The position numbers and the translations under genes were made by a program. A DNA stretch of 64,000 nucleotides from Cacajao melanocephalus (Eukaryota; Chordata; Mammalia; Primates; Pitheciidae). Location: positions 109,576 through 173,575 of the forward strand of contig CAUYLG010075758.1 of assembly GCA_963573385.1 (NCBI GenBank), read 5' to 3'. The notes beneath the pieces were generated by a model, which was not told where the DNA came from, did not search any database, and saw nothing but the letters and a program-made list of their open reading frames with translations. Below, one piece after another: positions 1 through 11,915 of the stretch (its first letter is position 1; each line of letters opens with the position of its first letter).

Positions 1-808
1 AGAAGGGCTAGCCAATTTATTCCCCTTCTCATAGAACTTGGTATTATAGATGGTATAGAAACTAGAATGGCTAGAATCACCAAAGCCTCCTTGACCTACG
101 GCCAACACTCAAAGGAAATCACCAACCACATTGATGCCATGGCAAAAACCTTAAAAACCGTGAAAGAAAAAATTTACTCTTTAGCAACCATAGTTCTTCA
201 AAATCGTTAGGGACTAAATATGTTAATGGTAGCACAGGGAGGAATTTGTTTAGCATTAGGTAAGATATGTTGCTTTTAGGTTGATCAATCAGAAGTACAA
301 GACAGCATGAGACAACTCTAAATTGAGTCTTTGGTTTGTGGAGACAACTCTCTCAGGGTTGAATACATTGGGAAATAATCTGAAAATGGTTTTCCTGGGT
401 TCTTCCCTTTTTAGGCTCACTTGTTAGTCTCCTACTTTTATGCCTTTTTGGTTCCTGTCTTCTAAATTTAATAACCCAATTTATTTCCTCTTGCCCTCAA
501 ACCATCAAGCTCCAGATGATCTTCAGTGAGGGATGCCATCCTCTCAATACTCAGGAGCCATCCTTCTGCAGAGTACCCCTACACTGCCCATCAGTGAGAC
601 ATAAAAGAGGTGACACCCTAATTCTGTCTCCCTTGCACCTGGCTGGATGCCACTTTCATCAACGCATGATCTTACCTTGCCCTGACTGCTAGCAAGAGGT
701 CAAAACCCACAGAACAACCTCACTGGCCATCTATCAGAAGGAGAGAGTTACAGAAGACCTTCATCCGTTTTCTCAAATAATTGGATCCTGGACTCTTGAG
801 GGGGAAAA
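1..808 (+). pseudogene. Class I endogenous retrovirus, 3' internal region with env TM remnant
   Basis: The plus strand at about 1-330 translates into a decayed gammaretrovirus-type envelope transmembrane region. A heptad-like stretch leads to a leucine-glutamine-asparagine-arginine motif near 196-210, followed by an in-frame stop. Further downstream is a Gly-Gly-Ile-Cys-Leu stretch and a cysteine pair typical of the TM disulphide loop. Stops and the truncation at the window edge make it non-coding. At 798-808 a purine tract (GAGGGGGAAAA) directly precedes the LTR, as expected for plus-strand priming. The family could be HERV-I/HERVIP10-like, but that is from memory and unverified. Confidence 0.75.
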
Positions 809-1536
809 TGTTACAGTAGGTAACTAGCAGACATGAGCAAGGCAGGAGAGGGCCTCTTCATAGGAATGCCAGGAAACCATAAGGTGATGGTCAGACAGTT
901 GCCTCCAAGGAGGCAAGAATCGTGTTTGCTGCACTGTGTCTCTAAAATAATTGGTAACAGCTAGGGTCAAGGAAAGGCAGTCTCCCAATAGATAGAAATC
1001 CGAAGCTGGTGATTGGCAGCTTCCTGATAAGATCTCAGTAGGTGAGTACCCAGGATCAAGCGTGCACACTAAGAGGAAAAATGGCAAACTTTAACCAGTA
1101 TATGACCTTTTTCAAGGAACTCTTGACTGGTCAGGGAAGAACACCTGAAATGAGCATGCATGCAACTTCAGTAAACACACTGTGCATTCAGACCCTCCTA
1201 TTTTCTGGTGGGCCACCACAAGTGCAGACAGCTTGCTCCAGGGGAAGAATCATGGAAGAAGAAATGCAAACCCCAGAACCACACCAATGTATAAAACCCT
1301 AAGTCAAGGGAGGGTTGACAGAGAACTTGGATCTCTCAAGTCACCTGCTTGGCTGTCTTCCAAGTGTACTTTACTTTCTTTCATTCCTGCTCTAAAACTT
1401 TTTAATAAACGTTCATCTCTGCTCTAAAATTTACCTTGGCCTTTCTTTCAGCCCTATGCCCCTCGGCTGAATAATTTCCTCTAAGGAGACAAGAATTGTG
1501 TTTGCTGCAGACCCATCAGATTCACCGTTACTAACA
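809..1536 (+). mobile_element. 3' LTR of the class I ERV (LTR10-like?)
   Basis: It starts TGTTACAG immediately after the polypurine tract and ends CTAACA, so it has the TG...CA ends of a retroviral LTR. A TATA box (TATAAA, 1290-1295) and an AATAAA (1404-1409) about 110 bp downstream define U3, R and U5 on the plus strand. Two 32-bp stretches (902-933 and 1478-1509) inside the LTR match at 29 of 32 positions. Family assignment is tentative. Confidence 0.75.
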
Positions 1537-3460
1537 AGATCATTCGGGATGCTTAGCAGTCTCAAAGTAGCATTGTTTTGGGAGCTGATGTTTTTAGTAT
1601 CTTTCTTCTGATCATCTGTAAAAATTTAATATTGTTTTCTCTTAAATTTTATACCTCATATCTACAGAAGGGATGACAGTGTGGTTGATCTTTGGAAAAA
1701 GTAAAAAAATATATACTGTAAAACATTCATTGTCTATGTAATTAAACAACACTTGTGAATTTTTGTTTTCAATCGTGGATTTTGTTTTCAAATGTTAGTG
1801 GAAAGTCTTCACTGTCATTTCTGTAGTCTCTGATAAAGAGTGTAGCGGGTATGAGGGGTTAACTGAAATCGTTAACGACAAAGTCAATCTTTGCAGTAGA
1901 GCACGCATATACTGCCTATGCATAGGAAGCCCTGTGTTCCCAGAGAACATCTAAAATGATAGAAATTCATATCTATATCAAACCCCAAATCTCAATAGAT
2001 CACATTTAAATTTGAAAAGCACTAGCATCATCCTCACCATTAGTAATGATAAACACCCAAATGCTTTAAGAATAACACTGAGCAATAGTACTACTTTAAA
2101 TACTGAAATGGTTTCAAAAAAGGATATCTATCAGAAAAGTGACTGACACCTGACAATATGATAATACAGAATATATCTTTATCTACAATATATATTTGAA
2201 GCAAATTCAGCTGTTAGTATTTAAACATTTATATAATAGCTTCATAAATATTAAGCTTTTGAAAACACATTATACAAAAAGAAATATTTTTATGTTTAGC
2301 CAATATGATAGTGTCCGAAATAAAGACATGAAATATAACTTTCACAGGGACACATAACATCAAAATGGAATATAATGTATTCTGTTAATTTAATATTTGA
2401 AAATATATAACAAAATCATAGCTCATGTCTCTCTGAGAAATGAATAAATACAAGAAAATGGAAGGCCTCTGCTATGCACCCAACTAAACACTGCAACATA
2501 ATGTCCCAATTGATGCATCATCCAAAAATTCTCAGCTAGAGAATTCGGAGTCCTTTCTGATATATCATTTTCTGTTTTTTCCATTCTCCCTTAGTTTGAT
2601 TCTGAATTGCTCTTTCTAGCTGATTGCTTACTAAAGACCAATGCATATCTGTTTTTTTCTGACCAACACAATGTTTAATATACTCAGAATGACAATGTCA
2701 TCACTGGCTAGTGTTGCTTAAATATCAACTTACTCCCTTCGACGACAGACCATGCTAACTGCATTATGTTTGCCACTTGAAGCCAATCTCAGCAGTAGAG
2801 AAAATATAAACTTGTATTTCATATGAATTTCACCTATCAAGTAAATAAGAGAACTAAATAAATTATTATAGACTGAAGTTTAAAATAAAAATTGTGTTAC
2901 ATCCATATACATGAGCAGTTTTATTTAATAATTAACATTGTTCAGATACTCCAAATCTATACCTTTGCCTGGATATTTTAGAAAAAAATACAGAAATACT
3001 ATGCAGTTTCTGACAATATAAATGAGTATAATTCTTGATATAATTGATAAAATAATTAAGTAGCTCATTAACTTATGAGTTACCAAGCATAAACTAAATA
3101 CATTGACCTTAATTGGGCACATTAAATATGGGAATTAATGTACTACTATTTTGCTCAGGGATTTAAAGATAAAATGACTGAGAGAGGTTTTTTAATTAAA
3201 CAAAATAAAAATAAAGCAAAGTGTTATGAAATTGAACAATGATATACCTAAAAACGTAAATGGATGTCAAGAAATGCTTTCACATATGTACTAGTGATAC
3301 TTTGAATTAGTTTTACTTGGATTTACCACAACAGACAATATAGAAGCAGTTTAAGCCATGAAGTAACACAATTTGCTTTTCATTTTTGAATAAATCTTGT
3401 TGATAGTGCTGGAACAAACAAGGTAGGAAAATCTGCAGACGTGGGGTAGTTTGAAGATAG
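1537..3460. other. AT-rich intergenic DNA, nothing recognised
   Basis: No gene, RNA or confidently named repeat is visible. The ORFs here are short, AT-driven and lack recognisable domains. Confidence 0.6.
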
Positions 3461-3750
3461 ATTTTTTTCTTAAATAGCTATATTGAGATAGAATTCATAT
3501 ATCATACAATTCACCACTTACAGTGTAGATGCTATTGGTTTATAGTTTGTTCACAAAGTTATGCAACCAACGGCACAATCAATTTTAGAACATTTTCATC
3601 ACACAAAAAAGAAAATCCATAACCATTGGTAGTCATTCCCCATTTCTCCCCACCACCCTCAACAACCTAACCTCTCCTTCTCTACCCCTGATTTTAGGCA
3701 ATCACTTATCCACTTTTGGTCTCTCTATTATTTGTCTATTGGTAAATTTT
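3461..3750 (-). mobile_element. Old L1 (L1M-type) 3' fragment
   Basis: The plus strand resembles the reverse complement of the L1M 3' region: an 'attgagatagaattcatat' start, then 'gttatgcaaccaac', 'agaacattttcatcac' and a pyrimidine-rich 'ccccatttctccccaccacc' stretch. It is strongly diverged and truncated at both ends. Confidence 0.6.
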
Positions 3751-5109
3751 TTTATGATAATAGAATTTTATTTTTTTATTGGCAGATCTGATTGACTTTG
3801 TATATTGAAGAAAATGAAATGTTCTGGCTATCAGAAAAAAACAATCAGAGGCCTCTATCTATCTCTATTTTCCCTGCTCAATTACTTCTCCTAATTAGAA
3901 AATATATATTAAGTACCAAATTATAGTTGTCTTTGTCCTTATTAGCCTAACAAATTAGCACTGTTTTATCTGCCATCTCTATAAGGACCAATGACAATAT
4001 GACCCATGAAGCTTCTATGATGATTAGAAGAGCAGAAAGGAAATTCAAAAATCCATTATATGTTGTTTATTGCTACCTTAAAAATAAATTTCATTACTGC
4101 ACTGTTCACATTTTACAGGTAGGCATATTGGTTCAGTTAGAAGTTTTACTTTTATGAAGACTACATAGTTCACCTTTACTATCATCTACTTTCATGTATT
4201 CTGATAAACACTTCAATTTAAGCATTGTTAGGAAAATTAAGGAAAGCACTATAGTTGGCCCCAGAAATGAATGGATTGAATAAACACATTTATCCAAGTT
4301 GTTATTTATGATATCCATCCAAGCAAAACCAAACTAAAAAATATTCTCTTCAAGAAAAAATGAGAATATTTACCCAAAAAGCATGAAATTCCATTCTAGC
4401 TCTAACATTTTATGTTACTTTGTTCTTACTGACCAATTTCTCTGACACACATTTAGTGTGAAGTAAACAAGACTTTATTATGAAAAATAAATGCCTGTAT
4501 TAGAACATTTAAAGAATATATGTATGTGTGTATATGTGTGTGCGTGTGTGTGTGTGTGTGTGTATTTACAGTGAAAATACGAATTGAAGAAATGCCCAGA
4601 AATGCAATTAGATTCAAGTTCACATAAGTAATACAGTAGAATAGTTAACATCTGGTACCCAAGAATGGAAACTACCACAGGGAATCTATATTAAACATGG
4701 CAAAAAAAATTTTTCAGAATGCATCCTTAGCATTAAAATATAATAAAATAATTTTTATACTGCATTTTAAATGTGTAATTGTTTATTTATCCTTCAAATA
4801 TATTTTGAGAAGCTAAGTTTTAGAATATGGAATATAGAATATAGAATACAAATTCTATAGAATTTAGAATATAGAATATAGATAATAAAAGAATAAAATT
4901 TTATTTATCAGAGAACTTGCAGACTTTTGAAATTAAAGATAAAATATAAACAAATATCTACAATTTATAGTATGATGAATGACAGTAAGAACTTTAAGGA
5001 TAAAAAAATTAAAGAAAGGCATAGGAGATTCTGAGAATGAAAGTGTTATAGTCATATATTGGATAGTCAGGAAAGTGTCAATAAGGAAATTGTTGAATAG
5101 AATCACAAA
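3751..5109. other. AT-rich intergenic DNA with simple repeats
   Basis: No gene seen. It contains a (TG)n tract at about 4515-4563 and an imperfect tandem array of GAATATA-like units at 4823-4882. Confidence 0.6.
4515..4563. repeat. (TG)n microsatellite
   Basis: Alternating TG/TA run, with a nearly pure TG core at about 4540-4562. Confidence 0.9.
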
Positions 5110-5430
5110 GTAACCAAGAGAGTGAGCTATAAGCAAATCATTAGAAAGAATATTGCTGTTGGAAAAATGAGGAAGTGCAAGACCCTGGGATGGAGTTCTC
5201 TAGTAATGTTTGAAGAAGGACAATGAAGAAGTACAATGTTGAAAGAATGAAATGAGTAAGAGAGAGAATATTAAGAAATGAGGCTAAGATATAATGACAG
5301 AGCGGATTATGTAAGGCCTGTAGGTAAAGGTAGTAATCTTTGCTTTTTACTGATTTAAGTAAATTTAGGAGCTTTGATCAGAGGAGTGAGTTGCTACAGC
5401 TTATGCTTTATTAAACTAACTCTGGCTGTT

Positions 5431-5923
5431 TAATATAGTTTGGATGTGTCCCCACCGAAATCTCATGTTCAAATGTAATCCTCAGTTTTGGAGGTGGGAC
5501 CTGGTGGAAGGTGATTGTCTCATGGGGGCAGATATTTCCCTTGGGGCTACTCTCATGATAGTGAGTGAGTTCTTATGAGATTTGATTGTTTAAAAGCATA
5601 TGGAACCTCCCCCGTATCTCTCCCTTCTGCCATTAGCCATGTAAAGAAGTGGCTCCCCCTTTGCTTTCCATGATGATTGAAAATTTGCTGAGGCCTTCCC
5701 AAAAGCCAAGCAAATACCAGCATCATGCTTCCTGTACAGCCTGCAGAACTTACATTTTATAGTAAGTCTTGAAGTCAAGTGGTGTCTAGAATTATGTTGA
5801 GGTATCTAGTTTAGAACATGTTCTACAGTGATCCTCTTTTCTTTATAAATTAAACCTCTTTTCTTTATAAATTGCCCAGTCACCAGTAATTTTTTTATAG
5901 CAGTGTAAGAATAGACTAATTCA
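5431..5923 (+). mobile_element. Solo MaLR LTR (MSTB-like) carrying an 87-bp foreign insert
   Basis: The sequence follows the MST/THE1 LTR pattern (TTTGGATGTGTCCCCACC, CATGGGGGCAG, TTATGAGATTTGAT, GCAGTGTAAGAATAGACTAAT). A 5-bp target duplication CTGTT flanks it at 5426-5430 and 5924-5928. The expected LTR sequence is interrupted between 'cctgcagaac' (ending 5749) and 'aaattaaacctc' by 5750-5836, which matches 8328-8415. AT-rich 'ttttctttataaatt' occurs twice just after the insert. Confidence 0.85.
5750..5836 (+). repeat. Templated insertion copied from about 8328-8415
   Basis: This 87-bp block aligns to 8328-8415 in the same orientation with five substitutions and one 1-bp indel. The downstream copy crosses the boundary between the 5' end of an L1 and its flank, so it is the likely donor. 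The copy here breaks an otherwise regular MST LTR. Confidence 0.8.
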
Positions 5924-6771
5924 CTGTTATTTTGAGAATAGCCTGCAAGCTAGGAGGAATGAAAAAAATTGGAGTCAATGACACAATGGTGCCTTGGTCC
6001 AAAGATGCAGCAAAAGGTAATAAAAAGTAGCTGGGTTCTGGTTACAATGGAAAATAAAGGCAACACAATTTGTAAACACATTTGATATAAGACAGTAGAG
6101 AAGTCAAGGATAATGCCAAACATTTTATCTGAGTACTGGAGGAATGAAAGTGCCTTGATCTCATAAAAGGAAGATTATGAGAGGAGCAATTTTGAATGGC
6201 AAGACCAGGAAATTGATATTGCCCATGTTACATTTGAAATGCAGAAATATCTATTATGCCAATGCCTTAAGTTCAGAGAAGAGATCAACATTGGAAATAT
6301 AAATCTTGCATATTTCAATATGAAATTGGATGAGATTGCCTATTCATTAAATGTAGACAGCAAAAAGATATGGTCTAAATTATGAACAATGTAAGCACTC
6401 AAACAAGAAACTTAGAAGAATATTAAAGAGCAGTTAAGTGAATGGGAGAGACAAGTAAGTTATAAAGAAAACTGGAAGACTGTGAGGACTCTTTTGGGCA
6501 GTCAAATAAGTGAGTTAATTATAATTATAACAAAATGAAATGAATACTGAGAATTGATCATTACATTTAACAATACGGAAGTCATGGGGTGACATTGGTA
6601 AAATCATTTTGGCGAAGTGATGTGGGCAAAGTCCAATTATGTTTGTTTTAAGAAAGAATGGAAAGAGAGGAACTGGAATGTGTGACCAAATTTAGTGTTC
6701 TTTCTTGAAAAGTTTGGGTATAAAACAATGCAAAATATGGGGTGTTTTCTAAAAGGTAAAGTGGGTATAAG

Positions 6772-8365
6772 CTTTTTAAAATTATTAATATTTTTGTGCA
6801 GTTTTAGTTTCACAGCAGAGTTGAGTGGAAAGTACAGAGAGGTCCCATATACCCCCTGTCCTCACAGGCACAACCACCACATCTACCAATATCATGTACC
6901 AGAGTGATACTTTTGTTAAAATTGATAAACCTACATTGATATATCATTATCACCCAAAATTCATAGTTTATGTTATGGCTCACTCTTGGTCTTACACATT
7001 CTGTAGACTTTGGTAAATGCATGATGTCATGTATTCACTATCTAATTATCATATAAAATAGTTTTATTGCTTTAAAAGCCCTCTGTGTTCTGCCTCTTTA
7101 TCCCTTTCTCATACCAAATGCTTGGCAATGACTGATTTTTTACTATCTCCATAGTTTTCCATAATGTTATATAGTTGGGATCATATAGCATGTAGCCTTT
7201 TGAGGCTGGCTTTTTTCATATAGTAATATGCAGTTAAGTTTTCTCCCTGTTTCTTCATGGTTTGATAGCTCATTTATTTTTTTGCTCTAGATAATATTTC
7301 ATTATCTGAATGTAACAACGTTATTTATTCATTCATCCACTCAAGGACATCTTGTTTGTTTCTAAGGTTTGACAATTATAAATAAAGCTGCTATGAACAA
7401 TCCATGTACAGGTTTTTGTGTCAACATACATTTTTAACACCTTTGGGTAAATATCAAAGGACATAATTGTTGGATTGTATAGTATGAATATAGTATGAAA
7501 AATAAATATGAATATATTTATTTTTGTATGAAATCGCCAAACTGTCTTGTAAAGTAGCTGTAACATTTTGCATTCCTACCAGCAATGAATGACAGTTCCT
7601 AGTCTTCCATATCCTCACCAGCATTTGATGTTGTCAGGGTTCAGAATTTTGGCCATTCTAATTGATATGTGGTGGTATCCCATGGTTGTTTCAATTTGCA
7701 ATTCCTAATGATACATAATTTTGAAAACATTTTCATATATATACTTGACATCTTTATATCTTCATTGAAAAGGCATTTCTTCAGTATTTTGGCCATTATT
7801 TAATTGTTTTTTTTAATTTGTTTTCTTGTTGTTGAATTTTAAAAGTTATTTGTATATTGTATGTTTTTTGAAAATACTTTTTTTCCCAAATCTGTGGCAA
7901 GTCTTCTTAGTCTCTTGAACTTGTCTTTCACAGATTAGGAGTTTAAAATTTTAATGAAGTCCAGTGTATTAATTATTTTTTCATAGATCATGATTTTGGC
8001 ATTGTATCCAAAATGTCATCATTAAACCCAACGTTTTCTAGGTTTTCTGTTATGTTATCTTCTAGAAGTTTGATAGTTTTGTATTTTACATTTAGGTCTA
8101 CAATCCATTGTGAGTTGATTTTTGTAAAGGGTATAATGTCTCTACCTAGATTTATTGCTTTTGCATATGGATGTTCAGTTGTTCCAGCATCATTTGTTAA
8201 AAAGACTGACTTTGTTCCACTTACTGCCTTTGCACATTTATTAAAGATAAGCTGACTATATTTGTGTAGATCTACTTCTGGGTTCTTTATTCTGTCCCAT
8301 TGTTTCGCTAATGCCACACTGTCTCAGTTACCATTTTATAGGAAGTCTTGAAGTCAAGTAGTGTC
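6772..8365 (-). mobile_element. L1 (mid-age, L1MA/MB-like), 5'-truncated
   Basis: On the minus strand this is the 3' part of an L1: decayed ORF2 C-terminal coding sequence (8365 to about 7200) and then the 3' UTR toward 6772. Plus-strand landmarks include 'ataaagctgctatgaaca' and 'tttagg-tctacaatccattgtgag'. ORF2 is broken by stops and frameshifts. The 3' UTR resembles 54891-55250, suggesting related subfamilies. Confidence 0.85.
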
Positions 8366-8415
8366 TAGAATTATGTTCAGGTATCTAGTTTAGAGCATGT
8401 TCTACGGTGATCCTC
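8328..8415 (+). repeat. Donor copy of the patch found at 5750-5836
   Basis: About the first 37 bp are L1-derived (minus strand) and the remainder is non-L1 flank. The whole composite recurs at 5750-5836. Confidence 0.8.
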
Positions 8416-8525
8416 ATCTTCTATTATTCAAAGCCAGTGTAAGCCCTCCCAACATTGATTCAAGGCTAACCTGTGTGATCATGATTAAGGCAATATGGAA
8501 GTAATATTGTATGAATTCTTAATCT

Positions 8526-8830
8526 AGATAAAAATATTTTTTTTAACTTTTAAGTTGAGAAGTAAATGTGCAGGTTTGTTACATATGTAAATGTGTAATG
8601 GGGGTTTATTGTACAGATTGTTTCATCACTCAGTTATTAAGCCTAGTACCCATTAGTTGTTTTTCCTCATCCTCTCCCTCCTCCCACTATCCATCCATCA
8701 ACAGAACCCAGTGTGTGTTGTTTCCCTCTTTGTGTCCAAGTGTTCTTACTATTTATCTCTCACTTATAAGTGAGAACATGGATGGAGCTGGAGGTCATTA
8801 TCCTTAACCTGCTAGTGCAGGAACAAAATA
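8526..8830 (-). mobile_element. Short primate L1 insertion with 5' inversion (twin priming)
   Basis: A 12-bp target duplication AATTCTTAATCT flanks it at 8514-8525 and 8831-8842. About 8540-8783 is the L1 3' end on the minus strand (T-rich tail, 'gtgcaggtttgttacatat'). At about 8783 the sequence switches to the L1 plus strand ('gatggagctggaggtcatta') for roughly 45 bp. This is the standard inverted-rearranged L1 structure. Confidence 0.9.
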
Positions 8831-8842
8831 AATTCTTAATCT

Positions 8843-9815
8843 TATGGTTTGGTCTCTTGGATTGCCTAATTTGGATGAAGCCAGTTGACATACCCTGAGG
8901 ACAAGATCTTTAAAGAAGTTGAGGACAAGATCTTTAAAGAAGTCCTAGTAGAAAGAAACTGAGACACTCTGCTAATAGTATCCCAATTTGTCATTCTTGT
9001 TAGTAAACCACTTTGGACCTGGCTTATGTAGCCCCAGGTAAATCTTAAGATGATTGCAGTCTCAGCTGTTAACTGTCTGCAACCTGATGAGACAGCCTAA
9101 ATCAGAACAACCAGCAAATTTGTTCCCAAATTACAAATAAACAGAAACTATTAGAGATAATAAACGATTATTGCTATTTTAAGTTTCTGCCATAGTATAT
9201 TACATAGCAATCAATAACCATTGCCTATGGATTTGGCAGATAATGAGTTTTATTTTTTTCTTTTAAACCTTGTTTATTTATTTATTTATTTATTTTTCTT
9301 TTCTTATCACAATGACCAAAATTTCTATACAATGCTGAATAGAAATTGCAATAAGAGAAAGTCATTTCTCATTCCTAATGTCAGAAATAAGTCATTAACC
9401 CTGAAATATGATGTTCTCTGTAAAGGTATACTATATGTAATTTACCATATTAGGAAAACTTTACTCCTAGCTTGCTGAGAAATTTTAAATTAAATAGATG
9501 TTTAATTATATTTTTAATATATCCATTAAACTGGTAATTTAATTTTCTTTATACTTGTAAAGGTGAACTTCACTGATTTATTTTTAAATATGAAATAATT
9601 TTGTATGTCTGGAATAACCCCTACTCAATAATGTTAAATTGACTTTTCTATACAATGCTGCAAATACATTTAATAATTGTGTAGGAACTTTGTATCTATG
9701 TATGTTAGAATAATGTTTCTAATTTATATTTTATGTATGTATATACACACTGATTTTAAACATGTGTTCTACTCTAATGATATTTCTTTGAAAAAGAGAC
9801 ACATTTACATGCCTT
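8843..9815. other. AT-rich intergenic DNA
   Basis: No gene seen. It holds a 24-bp tandem duplication (8897-8944) and a (TTTA)n run at about 9272-9296. Confidence 0.6.
8897..8944. repeat. Tandem duplication of a 24-bp unit
   Basis: 8897-8920 and 8921-8944 are identical except at the last base; the core is GAGGACAAGATCTTTAAAG. The near-identity indicates a recent local duplication. Confidence 0.95.
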
Positions 9816-9828
9816 AGAAATAGCAACA

Positions 9829-10460
9829 GTATGGTGGGAATGTAAATTAGTTCAATGATTGTGGAAGAAAGTGTGGCAATTCCTCAAGGATCTAGAAATA
9901 GAAATTCAATTTGACCCAGCAATCCCATTACCCAAGGATTATAAGTCATTGTATTATAAAGACAAATGCACACATATGTGCATTGTGGCACTGTTTACAT
10001 TAGCAAAGACCTGGAACCAACTCAAATGCCCATCAGTGATAGACTGAACAAAGAAAATGTGGCACATATATACCATGGAATACCATGCAGCCATAAAAAA
10101 CGATGCGCTTGTGTCCTATGTAGGGACATGGATGAATCTGGAAACCACCATTCTCAGCAAACTGACACAAGAACAGAAAAGCAAACATCACATGTTCTCA
10201 CTCATACGCGGGTGTTGAACAATGAGGACACATGGGCACAGAGAGGGGAACATCACAAACTGGGGTCTGTTGGGGGGTGGGGGGCTAGGGGAGGGACAGC
10301 TGGGGGTGGAGAGTTTGGGGAGGGATAACACTGGGAGAAATGCCTGATGTAGGGGATGCGGGGATGGAGACAGCAAACCAACATGGCATGTGGGTACCTA
10401 TGCAACAATCCTGCAAGATCTGAATATGTACCCCAGAACCTAAAGTACAATTAAAAAAAA
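9829..10460 (+). mobile_element. 5'-truncated primate L1 3' end with target duplication
   Basis: It reads as the ORF2 C-terminal end and G-rich 3' UTR of a primate L1 ('gacccagcaatcccattac', 'gcagccataaaaaacgatg', 'tgttggggggtggggggct'), ending in an A-run at about 10453-10460. A 13-bp duplication AGAAATAGCAACA flanks it at 9816-9828 and 10461-10473. The ORF2 remnant is not functional. Confidence 0.95.
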
Positions 10461-10473
10461 AGAAATAGCAACA

Positions 10474-11731
10474 ATAAAATGATTATAAATATCTATACAA
10501 GCATACTTTCATGGTATTTCTATTGCACTGACTTAATTATCTTCACAGATTTAGAAGATTTGTGTATAACATTTGGTTTTCTGTCGTATACATCATTTGT
10601 TTTGATGATATATTATTCTAGACTAACTAATAGAGCATATTTTACCTCCAATTTTTAATTGCTCTATATCTCATTTTACAAGCTATTATCCCAATGCGAT
10701 AATTTCTCTGCACTGAAATTACTACAAATTCCATAATCTTGGGTAATGGTTAATGAAAGTTTCTCAGTTTATCAACTCCCAGGATATTGAATGTCCTAAA
10801 AACTTATGACAAAGAGACTTACAAAAACAATATAAATATTTTTTCCTAAAAATATTAAGATAGGGTACAAGAGTAAAAATTTTCCTGTGTAACACAGGCA
10901 TCTTATTAATATTATATGTGTATCCACTATAAATTATTCCTAATATTTCATTCCCCCACTTATACACACGTTTTATAAAGATACTTTGGTATTCAGGAGA
11001 AAATATAGAGAGACAGATGAATGCAATGGGCTGCAGAATATAAACCTGTGCTTCATTTCTAGTACTTAGAAAATGGATTCTCAAGTCTTCTGCTTGAAAC
11101 AAATTCTTTATGTTCCTAGTAGCTATACCTTATCAAAGTAGAACACTGCATCTGAAATACATTGCCAGAGTTGTTACTATGCACAGGATCCCAAAGATTA
11201 ATGTGTAGACTTGGTTCTCATAAAGGCAGGAGGAAAAATACACAACAACAAATTACATTAACAACAAAACCACATTGAATATTTTAGTAAATAAAAAAAG
11301 AATATTAAATGAATGGGCACTCTATTTTACCAGTACCACCAACTAGGAGGACTGGATTTTTTTCCTAGGAAACTTACATTACATAATATTTCAGAAAAAA
11401 AATAATGCATGTACTAAAAATACTACAGGAAACAATGTGTTTTCAAGTCTCTTGGGTGATTACTCCACAGCATTCACAAGCTGTATTGTGGTTCAACTTT
11501 TATTTCCATATTTAGGTTTTGCTATGTTGAAAGCAAGACACATAACCTATGTAAAGCCACTGTTAATAATTTATACGCTAAAAATCAGTGTTTGCTGAGC
11601 TTGCAAATTTTGTTTTGCTAAAAAATGGCAACAAGAAAATATCTACTCTCATACTGCACTGAGTCACCCTTAGAAAATATTATTTAGTACTTGGACCAAG
11701 TTCAAATACTCCCTTTACTTACATACAATTT
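10474..11731. other. AT-rich intergenic DNA, nothing recognised
   Basis: No gene, RNA or confident repeat seen. The longest ORF (10764-11102, minus) is 112 codons with no recognisable domain and is not called. Confidence 0.55.
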
Positions 11732-11915
11732 AGGGGCTAGGGGAGGGTTAGCAGGGGTGGGGAAATTGGGGAGGGATAACATTGGGAGAAATACCTAATG
11801 TAGGTGGTGAGGGGATGGAGGCAACAAACCACCATGGCATGTGTATACCTATGTAACAATCCTTCAGGATCTGCACATGTACCCCCAGAACTTAAAGTAT
11901 AATAAATAACTAAAC
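11732..11915 (+). mobile_element. Very short L1 3' end
   Basis: The G-rich 3' UTR tail ('ggggagggataacattggga', 'catgtgtatacctatgtaac', 'gcacatgtaccc') closely parallels the last 190 bp of the L1 at 9829-10460, so the two are of the same or neighbouring subfamilies. It ends in an A-rich tail; a target duplication is not clear. Confidence 0.9.

Larger units (their letters stand above)
5110..6690 (+). repeat. Old interspersed repeat, family not named, split by an MST LTR
   Basis: Segments 5110-5430 and 5929-6690 read as one ancient, common mammalian repeat, recognised by phrases such as 'gaggagtgagttgctaca', 'actctggctgtt', 'gagaattgatcattaca' and 'tggaaagagaggaactgga'. Diverged pieces of the same family appear at 56420-57250 and 61080-62520. 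The MSTB LTR was inserted between 5430 and 5929. I cannot name the family with certainty. Confidence 0.45.

Noticed and set aside
1..330. Possibly expressed retroviral envelope
   Set aside because: The reading frame has stops and is cut by the window edge; only a transmembrane-subunit remnant is present.
7988..8317. 109-codon minus-strand ORF
   Set aside because: It is a remnant of L1 ORF2 in a truncated, frameshifted element, not an independent gene.
9859..10328. ORFs of 62-120 codons near 10 kb
   Set aside because: They are the C-terminal ORF2 remnant and the G-rich 3' UTR of a 5'-truncated L1 flanked by a target duplication.
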